From contig UQYQ01000029.1 of NCBI GenBank assembly GCA_900545345.1, positions 1 to 15,306 on the forward strand: a DNA stretch of 15,306 bases, given 5' to 3'. The position numbers and the translations under genes were made by a program. Origin of the DNA: an uncultured Ruminococcus sp. (lineage in GTDB: Bacteria; Bacillota; Clostridia; Oscillospirales; Ruminococcaceae). Below the pieces are notes generated by a model that did no database searches, was not told the origin of the DNA, and worked only from the letters and a program-made list of their open reading frames with translations. Below are positions 1 to 7,052 of the stretch, piece after piece (positions within the stretch are counted from its first letter, which is position 1; each line of letters begins with the position of its first letter).

Positions 1-75
1 CACCATTAGCTCAGTTGGTAGAGCAACTGACTCTTAATCAGTGGGTCCTGGGTTCGAGTCCCCGATGGTGCACCA
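1..75 (+). tRNA. tRNA-Lys (anticodon CTT), missing first base
   Basis: The cloverleaf is clear. The D stem is GCTC/GAGC, the anticodon stem ACTGA/TCAGT encloses loop CTCTTAA with anticodon CTT, the T loop is TTCGAGT, and CCA is encoded at 73-75. The 3' acceptor strand ATGGTGC at 65-71 pairs with CACCAT at 1-6 plus one G that would lie just before the window, so the gene is cut by one base. The T stem has one U-C mismatch. A tRNA 3' end beside a mobilization module is a typical integration site, but no second copy of this end is visible here. Confidence 0.95.
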
Positions 76-85
76 AAGAAGAGTG

Positions 86-167
86 CTAAAACCATCTGCT
101 TATAGCGGCATTTATGTTGTTTGATAACGGAGGAAACTCCGCAGGCGGCTGTGAGCAGTGATTTTAG
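86..167 (+). other. Candidate structured RNA just after the tRNA
   Basis: A long-range stem joins 86-100 (CTAAAA, CA, CTGCT) to 154-167 (AGCAG, TG, TTTTAG), about 13 pairs with one mismatch and one bulge. It encloses a hairpin CGGAG-GAAA-CTCCG at 128-141 with a GNRA tetraloop. There is no reading frame here. I match it to no known RNA family. It could be a small RNA, part of an attachment region, or chance folding. Confidence 0.3.
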
Positions 168-232
168 TTTATGTCAATTTTGGTAGTGAATAGCTGCCTG
201 AAAGAAATATTCAATTTTGTTTAGAAAAAGCA

Positions 233-275
233 ATAAGCCCGCCAGTTCCAATGGAGGAATATCTGACGAGCTTAT
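233..275. repeat. Imperfect inverted repeat
   Basis: ATAAGC at 233-238 pairs with GCTTAT at 270-275, and the 13-bp arms differ only by two C-A mismatches. An inner TTCC/GGAA pair extends the stem. No T tract follows, so it is not an obvious terminator. Function unknown. Confidence 0.35.
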
Positions 276-361
276 GTGTCTATATCAAGCATACATGTAC
301 GTACGCTGAGATAGCATTCTCACTAAGTCAATCAGATAGTTGGATATCTGCGTTGATTATG

Positions 362-394
362 GAGCATTAAGTGTCTGGTAAACATTTAATGCTC
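362..394. repeat. 13-bp inverted repeat
   Basis: GAGCATTAAGTGT (362-374) and ACATTTAATGCTC (382-394) pair over 13 bp with a single G-U wobble and a 7-base loop. A short T-rich stretch follows at about 405-418, so a weak terminator is possible. Confidence 0.4.
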
Positions 395-493
395 TGTGTG
401 GGTGCTTTTTCTGTTTTGTATTTTAACATGAAGGAAAAATTTTGTCAAGTATTTTTTTCAAAAATATTTTTCCGGTATTTTTCAGCAATTACA

Positions 494-530
494 GGAATCG
501 AGATTTTAATCTCGGTTCCTTATTTTTTTT
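494..530 (+). terminator. Rho-independent terminator
   Basis: A 12-bp stem (494-505 with 508-519, one T-G wobble), centred on AGATTTTAATCT, is followed by TTATTTTTTTT. It probably ends transcription entering from the tRNA side. Confidence 0.7.
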
Positions 531-587
531 GCAATGTCGAAAAAAATTTTTTTCTTTATTTTTTTAATAGTTCGGATATATTTTAAA

Positions 588-610
588 CACCGTATTTACG
601 GCGTTTTTTT
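588..610 (+). terminator. Second rho-independent terminator
   Basis: CACCGT (588-593) pairs with ACGGCG (598-603) with one A-C mismatch and is followed directly by seven T. With the terminator at 494 it makes a double stop before the mobilization promoter. Confidence 0.6.
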
Positions 611-656
611 ATTTTATTAGATTGACGTTTATGAATAGAAGAATAATTCTACCCTC

Positions 657-685
657 TTGACAAAATAAAAATTCATGATTATAAT
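657..685 (+). promoter_or_regulatory. Consensus promoter for the mob region
   Basis: TTGACA at 657-662 and TATAAT at 680-685 are both exact consensus with 17-bp spacing. Transcription would start near 692 and run through about 270 bases of hairpin-rich leader into mobC and mobA. Confidence 0.85.
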
Positions 686-701
686 TTAAAATCAAATTGA
701 G

Positions 702-937
702 GCGATCGCTTTTGGACTTTCGATTTCTGATTTTTCAGAATCAAAAAATCCCTGGATTTTTTGAAAAAATACAGCGCATACATGCGCTGTAAATCCGAAT
801 TTTGTCCGGAGATGAATCTTCTGAAAAATTCGGAGGGCTGAATAGCAAGGAAAGTCGGTGTCCGGACACTCGACAATTTTTACAAAAACTCAACGGAGTT
901 TAGTTTTGAAAAAATTAATCTTTTGGGAGCGCCCAAA
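702..937. other. Hairpin cluster, putative oriT or structured leader
   Basis: This untranslated stretch upstream of mobC holds a run of inverted repeats: GCGATCGC at 702-709; GATT-CTGA/TCAG-AATC at 722-742; a perfect 10-bp stem at 742-763; ACAGCGCAT/ATGCGCTGT at 771-790; CCGAATTTT/AAAATTCGG at 795-833; GTGTCCGGACAC at 858-869, flanked by GTCG/CGAC; AAACTC/GAGTTT at 886-901; and TTTGGG/CCCAAA at 922-937. Origins of transfer usually lie beside mobC/mobA and carry inverted repeats next to nic, which fits. I cannot name the nick site. A regulatory RNA leader is the main alternative. Confidence 0.45.
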
Positions 938-966
938 CCCCGAAAAAAGTCAAGAAAGGATAAGCA

Positions 967-1337
967 ATGTCAATAGAAAGAAAACGAAAAATCAAGCTTG
1001 AATTTTATGTAGACGGAGAAGAAAAAAAGTTCATAATTGAGAATATGTAGACGGAGAAGAAAAAAAGTTCATAATTGAGAAGATGAAAGCTTCCGGAATT
1101 AAAAATCTAAGCGCCTATTTAAGAAAGATTTCAATAGAGGGAAAAATAGAAATTTTTGATTATTCAGAAATAAGAAAATTTGTATCGGAGATTAATAAAA
1201 TAGGGGTAAATATTAATCAGATAGTTAAGCGCGTCAACGAAACTAAATCGGTGTTTCGAGAGGATATTAAAGATATTCAGAATAAACTGGAGGAAATATG
1301 GCTTATACAGAAATACATCCTATCAAAGCTACCTTAG
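967..1337 (+). pseudogene. mobC: MobC relaxosome protein, broken by tandem duplication
   Basis: MobC-type proteins bind oriT and help the relaxase open the DNA. The ATG at 967 follows AGAAAGGA and reads MSIERKRKIKLEF, typical of a MobC N-terminus, but meets TAG at 1048-1050. A 38-bp segment is present twice in tandem at 1006-1081, and 38 is not a multiple of three. Removing one copy gives a single frame of about 110 residues, including AGIKN.SAYLRK-like and INQIVKRVNET motifs, the usual MobC length and signature (family knowledge). The rest of the frame is open to 1337 and could be restarted at ATG 1083, giving 84 residues without the basic N-terminus. It overlaps mobA by 40 bases. It is either a recent knock-out or a reversible slipped-strand switch. 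Confidence 0.85.
1006..1081. repeat. 38-bp perfect tandem duplication
   Basis: Two exact copies lie at 1006-1043 and 1044-1081, each starting TATGTAGACGGAG and ending TTGAGAA. It sits inside mobC and causes its frameshift. The exact identity points to a recent event or ongoing expansion and contraction. Confidence 0.95.
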
Positions 1338-2722
1338 GCAAAGCTATCGACTATATTTGCAACAAAGAAAAAACAGAAAACGGTCTTTGGATTTCTACTC
1401 ATAATTGTCAACATCGTACAGCGGAATACGAGTTTGGTTTTACAAGAAAATCAATGAACAGCAATGTTGAAAATCTCGCTTTTCACTGTATTCAATCTTT
1501 CAAAAAAGGAGAGGTAACAGCTGAACAGGCTCATGAAATTGGTATGGAAACTATGAAAAGAATGCTTGGAGATCAGTATGAATTTGTTCTGTCAACTCAT
1601 GTTGATAAAGCCTGCATACATAATCATATAATAATAAATTCTGTAAACTATCATAACGGTAAAGCTTTTTCAACTGAACATGACAGAAAATTTACTCCTG
1701 CATGGCAGAAGATAAGAAAAATAAGTGATGAAATTACTTCCGAACGTGGTCTTTCAGTAATAGAAAATTCTAAGGGAAAAGGCATGAGCCATTATGAATG
1801 GGAGCTTAATCAGGAAGGTCAGAGTTGGAAGCAGAAGCTTAAAATAATCATTGATGAAACGATTAAAACTTCAAAAAGTTTCGATGATTTTCTCGGCAAA
1901 ATGAAAGCTGAAGGCATTGAGATAAAGTATGAGGATTATGTAAAAAAATCCGGTAAATGTTTAGGTTTTAAAATGCCGGGACAGAAGTATTTTATTTATT
2001 CTCAGAAGTTTGGCTGGTACTATGAAGAAGCTCAGCTTAAAAAGAGAATTGAACGTGCCGTCACAAGAAAATCTGAATATAAGGCAAAGCAGATTACCGC
2101 TCCGGATAATCGGATCAAGGAATTTTTCAACCTATACGAAGATAAATTTAATTCCTTTGGTATGCAGCGGTGGGGAAAAATCCAGAATCTAAAAACAGGC
2201 TTTAAAACAATTGCTTATCTGAATGAAAACGGTTTTCAGAATGCAGAGGAATTTTTCAGCAGATATGAAGCTTTGACAGACCTTAAATTACAAAATTCTG
2301 AGAAAATAAACGTACTTGACAGTAAGCTGAAATTTAATAATTACAGGCTTAAATATCTGAAAATTTACAGACAGTACAAGCCTGTATCAGAGCAGTATAA
2401 AAAAGCTGTTTTTCAGGATAAATATTTCCGGAATCATGAGGACGAGCTGCTGCTGTTCAGGGAGGCCGTAGAAGAATTAAAAAAGACTGAAAAGTCAAAG
2501 GTACTGCCAAATATAGCAGTGTTAAAGAATGAAATTCAAGATCTGACGGAACAAAAAAATAAGCTTTCCAATGACAATCATGCCATTGATAAAAAGCTTA
2601 GGGAGTATGATTCGGTAAAGAAAAATCTTGAAAAAATAATTGAAAATACTGTATTCAAACAGTATCAGGAGCAGCGTGAAATCAAAAAGGAAAAACAGAA
2701 GGATAATGATATTCAGATTTAG
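1298..2722 (+). CDS. mobA: MobA-type relaxase (relaxase/mobilization nuclease domain)
   Basis: The relaxase nicks oriT and carries the strand to the recipient through a phosphotyrosine link. Of its 474 residues, the first 200 or so form the nuclease domain. Tyr19 in AIDYICNKEKT is the candidate catalytic tyrosine, and H101-x-D103-x4-H108-N-H110-IIIN is the metal-binding histidine motif typical of MOBP relaxases (family knowledge). Residues 360-474 are highly charged with heptad-like spacing and probably coiled coil. The ATG at 1298 has GGAGG six bases upstream and lies within the end of mobC, so the two are translationally coupled. The gene looks intact although mobC is broken. A 185-bp relic of its 3' end is found again at 3862-4046. 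Confidence 0.92.
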   Translation: MAYTEIHPIKATLGKAIDYICNKEKTENGLWISTHNCQHRTAEYEFGFTRKSMNSNVENLAFHCIQSFKKGEVTAEQAHEIGMETMKRMLGDQYEFVLSTHVDKACIHNHIIINSVNYHNGKAFSTEHDRKFTPAWQKIRKISDEITSERGLSVIENSKGKGMSHYEWELNQEGQSWKQKLKIIIDETIKTSKSFDDFLGKMKAEGIEIKYEDYVKKSGKCLGFKMPGQKYFIYSQKFGWYYEEAQLKKRIERAVTRKSEYKAKQITAPDNRIKEFFNLYEDKFNSFGMQRWGKIQNLKTGFKTIAYLNENGFQNAEEFFSRYEALTDLKLQNSEKINVLDSKLKFNNYRLKYLKIYRQYKPVSEQYKKAVFQDKYFRNHEDELLLFREAVEELKKTEKSKVLPNIAVLKNEIQDLTEQKNKLSNDNHAIDKKLREYDSVKKNLEKIIENTVFKQYQEQREIKKEKQKDNDIQI

Positions 2723-2738
2723 GGAGAAAGAACATATC

Positions 2739-3056
2739 ATGGAAAATAATTATTGTGTTTTCTGCGGCAGAAAAGTTTCTTATGAACAAGGTAAAATTAA
2801 GGAATTGGATTATAACATATGTGATGAATGTTTGAGGGAGTGGCGGCATGCTTATCCATCAAAAAGGTATGGGGCAATCAATTTTTTATGCATATCCGCT
2901 GCCATTATTATTAATATTTTATTTTTCTTATTCTTATTATATTTTTTTAAATACTTTACAGGTTCAGGAGCTTTTCCATGGATTGTAATATTTGCATTTG
3001 TTGCCATGTTTATTTTGCCTTTAGCCGCAATAATTTATTACAATATAAAGAAATAA
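2739..3056 (+). CDS. Zinc-ribbon membrane miniprotein 1
   Basis: A 105-residue protein of unknown function. C6-x2-C9-G and C28-x2-C31 form a four-cysteine zinc-ribbon-like head, followed by two hydrophobic helices at about 43-68 and 74-100, so the head should lie on one face of the membrane. I chose ATG 2739 because GGGAGAAAG lies just upstream and the Cys motif begins there. An upstream in-frame ATG at 2640 lies deep inside mobA and is unlikely. It follows mobA by 16 bases, probably in the same transcript. It is the first of five proteins in this window with the same plan (see 3550, 4068, 7873, 8255). Its end overlaps the convergent gene at 3010-3480. Confidence 0.75.
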   Translation: MENNYCVFCGRKVSYEQGKIKELDYNICDECLREWRHAYPSKRYGAINFLCISAAIIINILFFLFLLYFFKYFTGSGAFPWIVIFAFVAMFILPLAAIIYYNIKK

Positions 3057-3480
3057 GCAACAATGTTAAATAAATCACTATAAAAAGTAGAAAAGATAAA
3101 AAAATCTTTTCAGAAAATATATTAAAATTCTGTTGATAATTTATTAATATGTATGTAAAAAATTTGGCAGAAATGAAGTAAGCATTAATTATAAACCACC
3201 TATCTGTGCAAGTTTTTAGAATATATTTTTCAGTAATTATAAATGCGCAATTAAAAATTATTTGTATAGTAATCAAAATTATAATTATATTTGTTAAAAA
3301 TAAATTAACAAATAATAAAAATTCCTTTGAGTTGAAAAATTTACTAATTATAAAAGAAACAATTTTTTCATTATCATGATTATCATATATAGATATATAA
3401 AATGCTATTTCTAATATATAAATTAAAGACATTCGTGTTTTTATTAACTTGCAAAATTCTTTTATGAATTCTAAAATCAT
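3010..3480 (-). CDS. Multi-pass membrane protein, unknown
   Basis: This gene on the opposite strand encodes 156 residues when started at the ATG at 3478-3480, which has AGGTGG six bases upstream; a longer frame begins at 3519 without as good a site. After a charged N-terminus (MILEFIKEFCKLIKTR) it has about four hydrophobic segments, near residues 20-33, 54-80, 97-112 and 128-148. I recognise no family. It is extremely A+T-rich and its 3' end overlaps the convergent gene at 2739-3056 by 47 bases. The start signal supports a real gene, but low complexity makes this less than certain. Confidence 0.55.
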   Translation of the reverse strand: MILEFIKEFCKLIKTRMSLIYILEIAFYISIYDNHDNEKIVSFIISKFFNSKEFLLFVNLFLTNIIIILITIQIIFNCAFIITEKYILKTCTDRWFIINAYFISAKFFTYILINYQQNFNIFSEKIFLSFLLFIVIYLTLLLISLYCNKLLRLKAK

Positions 3481-3549
3481 TTTAATTCCACCTTTCAAAT
3501 AATGATAATATTTTACCATATTTTACATATAAAAGTAAAGGAGATAACT

Positions 3550-3777
3550 GTGAAAAAAAGCAAAGTTACATTAATAAAAAATTGCAAATTATGTGGTAAT
3601 AAATGCGTTTACACATCTTTTAAAAATGTTAATTTATGTAAATCATGTTTTGAAAACGTGAATAAAACAAATGCTATAATCTACTTTAAAAATAAATTTT
3701 GTTTTCTGTCAGCGATGTGCCTTTGGTTAGCCATGGGAGAAGCTTCAGTTTATTTGATTTATATGCAATTTAGATAA
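3550..3777 (+). CDS. Zinc-ribbon membrane miniprotein 2
   Basis: A 75-residue protein with C12-x2-C15-G and C30-x2-C33 followed by one hydrophobic helix at about 49-71. The likely start is GTG 3550 with AAAGGAG seven bases upstream. The in-frame start at 3502 would add 16 residues without a good ribosome site. It has the same plan as the protein at 2739-3056 but only one membrane segment, so it may be a shortened member. After its stop, 3786-3830 weakly resembles the start of the gene at 4457 (GAAAA.CTCAA), possibly a relic of a second copy. Function unknown. Confidence 0.65.
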   Translation: MKKSKVTLIKNCKLCGNKCVYTSFKNVNLCKSCFENVNKTNAIIYFKNKFCFLSAMCLWLAMGEASVYLIYMQFR

Positions 3778-3861
3778 TAAAGAAAACGGAGATTTTATTT
3801 TGAAAAGCTCAAGTTATTAAAACCTTAAAAGACAATGTACATAATTGCTGTGTTGTTTGTT

Positions 3862-4046
3862 AAATTCAAGATCTGACAGAACAAAAAAATAAGCTTTCCA
3901 ATGACAATCATGCCATTGATAAAAAGCTTAGGGAGTATGATTCGGTAAAGAAAAATTTTGAAAAGATTATTGAAGATACTGTATTCAAACAGGATAAGGA
4001 TCAGCGTGAAATCAAAAAGGAAAAACAGAAGGATAATGATATTTAA
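3862..4046 (+). pseudogene. Relic of the mobA 3' end
   Basis: These 185 bases align without gaps to 2532-2716, the end of mobA, at an offset of 1330, with only scattered substitutions. The matching frame reads the same charged C-terminus but has a stop (TAA 3861-3863) at its left edge, so it has no start, and it ends two codons earlier (TAA 4044-4046). It is followed 21 bases later by another zinc-ribbon miniprotein gene, as the real mobA end is. The copied unit therefore seems to be 'mobA tail plus zinc-ribbon gene'. Confidence 0.9.
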
Positions 4047-4067
4047 ATTTATGGAAAGGATTATAAT

Positions 4068-4460
4068 ATGAAAAATAAATGTGAATTTTGCGGCAAAGAA
4101 TATGGAACATTCTTATCCTATTTTAAAATGCATTATAGTTTAACGAAGAATAATTTTTGTCTTTGTGAAAAATGCAGAAACGAGTATGGAAAAGAAATAA
4201 AAAGAATTACTGACGAAGGGCTTGGTGAAAAAGAACTTGGTCAATTCTATGAGTTTGATTCTCAACATGCTACATGGCTGATAAGTATGTTGATATTATT
4301 TATTAACGCAAATACAAAAGATAACATTATACTATGTATACTTGTGAATTTTGGCATAATAATAATAAATATTTTATTACTCAGGCATTATAGTCGCTGC
4401 TTTAGCTTGCGTTATCAGATTGATTATATACTTTATAGAGTGAAAGGACTTAAGTTATGA
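4068..4460 (+). CDS. Zinc-ribbon membrane miniprotein 3
   Basis: A 130-residue protein with C5-x2-C8-G and C33-x2-C36, a polar stretch to about residue 66, then two hydrophobic segments near 68-82 and 86-104 and a basic tail. ATG 4068 follows GGAAAGG. Its stop overlaps the start of the gene at 4457 by four bases (ATGA), so the two are co-translated. It belongs to the five-member family in this window. Sequence identity to the other members outside the cysteines and membrane plan is low. Function unknown. Confidence 0.75.
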   Translation: MKNKCEFCGKEYGTFLSYFKMHYSLTKNNFCLCEKCRNEYGKEIKRITDEGLGEKELGQFYEFDSQHATWLISMLILFINANTKDNIILCILVNFGIIIINILLLRHYSRCFSLRYQIDYILYRVKGLKL

Positions 4461-4771
4461 AAACCTCAAAATATTCCGGACTTTTAAAGCAGGATTTAAT
4501 TGAGATTATTGAAAGGATTCCTTTAAACTTTGTATATGACGCTATCAGGGAAATAAGGGAAAAAGCTTTTATGGAAAGATCTGAAGCTTATATTCAAGAA
4601 CTAACCAAGCTTAATCATCTGAAAGAAGAATTACAGAAAAAAGGATATTCCGAACAACTTAATCTTGTATTATCAGAAGCTAAAAATTCTGAAGCTATAT
4701 ACAAAAAACTCGATACAAGATATGAAAATCTAAACAGAGTTTGTGAAAAAATCATAGAGGAGAATTATTAA
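4457..4771 (+). CDS. Small helical protein, unknown
   Basis: A 104-residue, strongly charged, Glu/Lys-rich protein with no membrane segment. Residues 28-100 have leucine spacing that suggests a coiled coil. It starts inside the stop of the zinc-ribbon gene (ATGA overlap) and ends one base before the Bro-N gene, so the three form a tight operon. I do not recognise the family. It may partner with one of the two neighbours. Confidence 0.7.
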   Translation: MKTSKYSGLLKQDLIEIIERIPLNFVYDAIREIREKAFMERSEAYIQELTKLNHLKEELQKKGYSEQLNLVLSEAKNSEAIYKKLDTRYENLNRVCEKIIEENY

Positions 4772-4772
4772 A

Positions 4773-5414
4773 ATGAACGAAATTGTACGTCTTTCTTTTG
4801 AAAATCAATCGTTCCGAATGGTTGAAATTGAAGGTGAAACGTGGTGGGTACTTAAAGATATCTGCCAATACCTTGAAATTGAGAACCATAAAGACATAAC
4901 AAAACGTATGGATGAAGATGAGGTGGGTAGATTTGAGTACCCCCACCCGCAAAACCCTGATAAGATAATTAAAATGCTTTGTGTAAATGAATGCGGACTA
5001 TATTCTGTTATTTTACGTTCAGATAAGCCCAAAGCAAAACTATTTCGCCGCTGGGTAACTCATGAAGTACTGCCTGAAATACATAGAACAGGTAAATATT
5101 CTGCCGTAAAATCAGAAAGTATACTTAACGATCCACGGATTACTGCTCCATCTAAAACAATTTTTATGTATTTGTGCAGCTGTTCCGGCGGTCGGTCAGA
5201 ACTAAACACTAATCGTAAAAAGGTTCTCCATGATTTAAACATGGGTTCAGATATGTATAAAAATCATCTTGACAAGCTTAAAAAATATGGATATGTAAGT
5301 ACGGAACGTATCAGAGGTACGGACGGTCGAATAGGAGGTGTAAAATTTATAATTAATTATGACAAGCTAAGCCTGGATATAAATTCAGATAATAAATTCG
5401 CCATTGGCGAATAA
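4773..5414 (+). CDS. Bro-N domain antirepressor-like protein
   Basis: A 213-residue protein. Residues 1 to about 108 form a Bro-N domain, with FRMVEIEGETWWVLKDIC near the start, NECGLYSVILRSDKPKAKLFRRWV, then HEVLPEIHRTGKYS, all hallmarks of phage antirepressors (family knowledge). Residues 120-200 look like a winged-helix DNA-binding domain (SKTIFMYLCSCSGG, then a basic hairpin GTDGRIGGVKF). It probably binds DNA and modulates a repressor. AGGAGAA precedes the ATG. The last residues, KFAIGE, are encoded by the palindrome at 5396-5412. A truncated second copy lies at 7053-7479. Confidence 0.85.
   Translation: MNEIVRLSFENQSFRMVEIEGETWWVLKDICQYLEIENHKDITKRMDEDEVGRFEYPHPQNPDKIIKMLCVNECGLYSVILRSDKPKAKLFRRWVTHEVLPEIHRTGKYSAVKSESILNDPRITAPSKTIFMYLCSCSGGRSELNTNRKKVLHDLNMGSDMYKNHLDKLKKYGYVSTERIRGTDGRIGGVKFIINYDKLSLDINSDNKFAIGE
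5396..5412. repeat. Palindrome site 1 (centre T)
   Basis: ATTCGCCATTGGCGAAT, perfect arms. It encodes the last residues of the Bro-N protein and lies just upstream of AAGGAG for the gene at 5428. Confidence 0.95.
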
Positions 5415-5427
5415 GGAGAAAATTAAT

Positions 5428-5793
5428 ATGAAAGAATATAGGTATTTTATAACCGACAACAGTACGTATGGTTGCCTTGTAAAAGGAAGATTCAACGGAA
5501 AGGAAATGATACTGTTGTTAGGTAATATATTTTCCAATAACAAAAATCTGAGTATTGAAAATGTTGTTACTTTGCTTTGCTCCAAATATGGATTTAAGGT
5601 TGAAAAAAATAACATTTCTAAAGTCGAATTAAATACAAGTCCTGAAACCCCATACACATATTACGACTTGATTGATGAATTTGGATATTGTGAAAGCGAT
5701 GGCTATATGTATACTGACATAGTAGAATTTACAAAGCTTTTTTCAGATACTAAATCACAAGAGATATTTCGCTCAATTACAGCTTTTTCGTGA
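5428..5793 (+). CDS. Unknown soluble protein
   Basis: A 121-residue protein of mixed alpha/beta character, acidic in its second half (PYTYYDLIDEFGYCESDGY), with no membrane segment or recognisable motif. ATG 5428 is chosen because AAGGAG lies upstream; an in-frame TTG at 5404 lies inside the palindrome and is unlikely. It follows the palindrome directly, the usual layout in this window. Its 3' end overlaps the convergent gene at 5777-6517 by 17 bases. Function unknown. Confidence 0.65.
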   Translation: MKEYRYFITDNSTYGCLVKGRFNGKEMILLLGNIFSNNKNLSIENVVTLLCSKYGFKVEKNNISKVELNTSPETPYTYYDLIDEFGYCESDGYMYTDIVEFTKLFSDTKSQEIFRSITAFS

Positions 5794-6517
5794 AATAAAA
5801 CTGTTTTGAGTGAGTTATCTTGCCATTATAATATGTTTTTCCTTTACTAATGTTCTGTTCGAGTATTGAAAAAAATGAAACATAGTAAGTATATTTAGTG
5901 TCTTCATCTAAACCAATATATCTAAATACTTTTTCAGATAACTTTAATGAACAGATTATATCCTGTTTTGATTGGATAGGATTAATCACATAAATCTTAT
6001 ACCCGTATGTATCTTTTTTGCAAATCAGTTTTACATATCCGTAAAAAAGTTTGTAGATACCTGTATCTTCAATTGTTAGCCCATTTGTTAATCGTTTCTT
6101 AGGAATATAGTGATTCTTTTTGTATGATATAATTTCTGTTTCAGAAATGGCTTTATTCAACGTATTAGTATCTCGAATAATCAATGGATTGATTTCGAGT
6201 TTATCGCAATGAAAAAGCATAGTTAATACATTTTGAAGTCTGTTATGTAATTGATCTAAAGTTTTTTCATTCTCTAAAAAGCTTTCTAAAAGTTTTGTAC
6301 TTGCTTTTTCACATTTAAATAAACATTCATCTTTGTGGTTTTCTCCATTATATGTAGAAAAGTAATTGCACCTAGTTGAACAAAGATTATGTGACAAATG
6401 AGGAGTTTCACACTCAGGACAATACAAATGATTTTTAATTCTTAATTCTGTAACTTCTTCGATAGAATACAGTCTTTTATTATCTGCAAAAATATATTTT
6501 GCTTCTTCAAATTTCAT
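5777..6517 (-). CDS. Zinc-cluster protein, unknown (CoiA-like metal site possible)
   Basis: A minus-strand gene of 246 residues. ATG 6515-6517 has GAGGTG seven bases upstream; a GTG nine bases earlier overlaps that site and is less likely. Residues 33-69 carry C33-x2-C36, H40, H43, C46, C50, H61, C65 and C69, enough ligands for two zinc ions. The CP.C followed by H..H and a later H..EC resembles the N-terminal metal region of CoiA-like proteins, but I am not sure of homology. The rest is Lys/Tyr-rich with no clear motif. It has its own consensus promoter at 6536-6564 and is divergent from the gene at 6580, so it is an independent unit, possibly defence or DNA-related. Confidence 0.7.
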   Translation of the reverse strand: MKFEEAKYIFADNKRLYSIEEVTELRIKNHLYCPECETPHLSHNLCSTRCNYFSTYNGENHKDECLFKCEKASTKLLESFLENEKTLDQLHNRLQNVLTMLFHCDKLEINPLIIRDTNTLNKAISETEIISYKKNHYIPKKRLTNGLTIEDTGIYKLFYGYVKLICKKDTYGYKIYVINPIQSKQDIICSLKLSEKVFRYIGLDEDTKYTYYVSFFSILEQNISKGKTYYNGKITHSKQFYFTKKL

Positions 6518-6535
6518 TAGAATCACCTCTTTTAC

Positions 6536-6564
6536 ATTCTATTTTATATTAAACTCATTGTCAA
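6536..6564 (-). promoter_or_regulatory. Promoter for the minus-strand zinc-cluster gene
   Basis: On the minus strand TTGACA (6559-6564) is followed after 17 bases by TAGAAT (6536-6541), with the ribosome site and ATG 19-21 bases further on. The promoter fits the 62-bp gap between two divergent genes. Confidence 0.8.
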
Positions 6565-6579
6565 GTGGAGGATAACGAC

Positions 6580-7023
6580 ATGATAATAAAACTCGAAATG
6601 ATGGACACATTTTCTAAATCCATCAAAACAGATTATAACGAAATAATACTACGATATCTTATCATGTATATCATGATAAAATATTATGAAACCTATCCTG
6701 GGATAGGAATAGACAATGATTCACTTGCTGATATTTTGGTGACTTGCTATCCTGATGATTTTACATATTTGTACGCAGAGCAGAGAAACATAAGGCATAT
6801 CAAAACAGTAGGCGGTTGTTCTACACTCTCTTTGATGAGAGGTGATAGCTGTGGTTACATTCTAATCATAGATATACTGGAAAATTGGGAATGGCTTTGC
6901 AGTGCAGGAGACGCAGTAGAAACCATTGAGTATTTTCACTCAGATAAATTTGCAAAGGAATTTGAAAAGATTGCAAAAATTCAGGCGGGAGAAGAGTGGG
7001 AGAAAATTTGCGAGAAGAAATGA
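6580..7023 (+). CDS. Unknown soluble protein
   Basis: A 147-residue acidic protein. ATG 6580 follows GGAGG with eight bases of spacing; the in-frame GTG at 6565 overlaps the ribosome site. It contains hydrophobic stretches (YLIMYIMIKYY near 28, YILIIDILENWEWL near 92) that look like buried helices rather than membrane spans. I recognise no family. It lies between the intact Bro-N gene and its truncated copy, apparently part of the segment separating the two. Its stop is followed by the Bro remnant 29 bases later. Confidence 0.6.
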   Translation: MIIKLEMMDTFSKSIKTDYNEIILRYLIMYIMIKYYETYPGIGIDNDSLADILVTCYPDDFTYLYAEQRNIRHIKTVGGCSTLSLMRGDSCGYILIIDILENWEWLCSAGDAVETIEYFHSDKFAKEFEKIAKIQAGEEWEKICEKK

Positions 7024-7052
7024 AAACACGATGGTCAAGGAGGTTGATTTGA

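Noticed and set aside
61..75. Search for a direct repeat of the tRNA 3' end as the other attachment site
   Set aside because: No second copy of the tRNA end is visible in the window; the far end of the element probably lies outside.
371..586. A 71-residue Phe-rich open frame on the plus strand
   Set aside because: It starts inside an inverted repeat and runs through a clear terminator; it has no ribosome site and the composition is just translated poly-T.
679..876. A 65-residue open frame on the minus strand
   Set aside because: It covers the hairpin cluster and promoter region, where the structure explains the sequence better; no start signal.
3786..3830. Weak similarity to the first bases of the gene at 4457
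   Set aside because: Only a short, gapped resemblance (GAAAA.CTCAA and nearby); too little to call a pseudogene.
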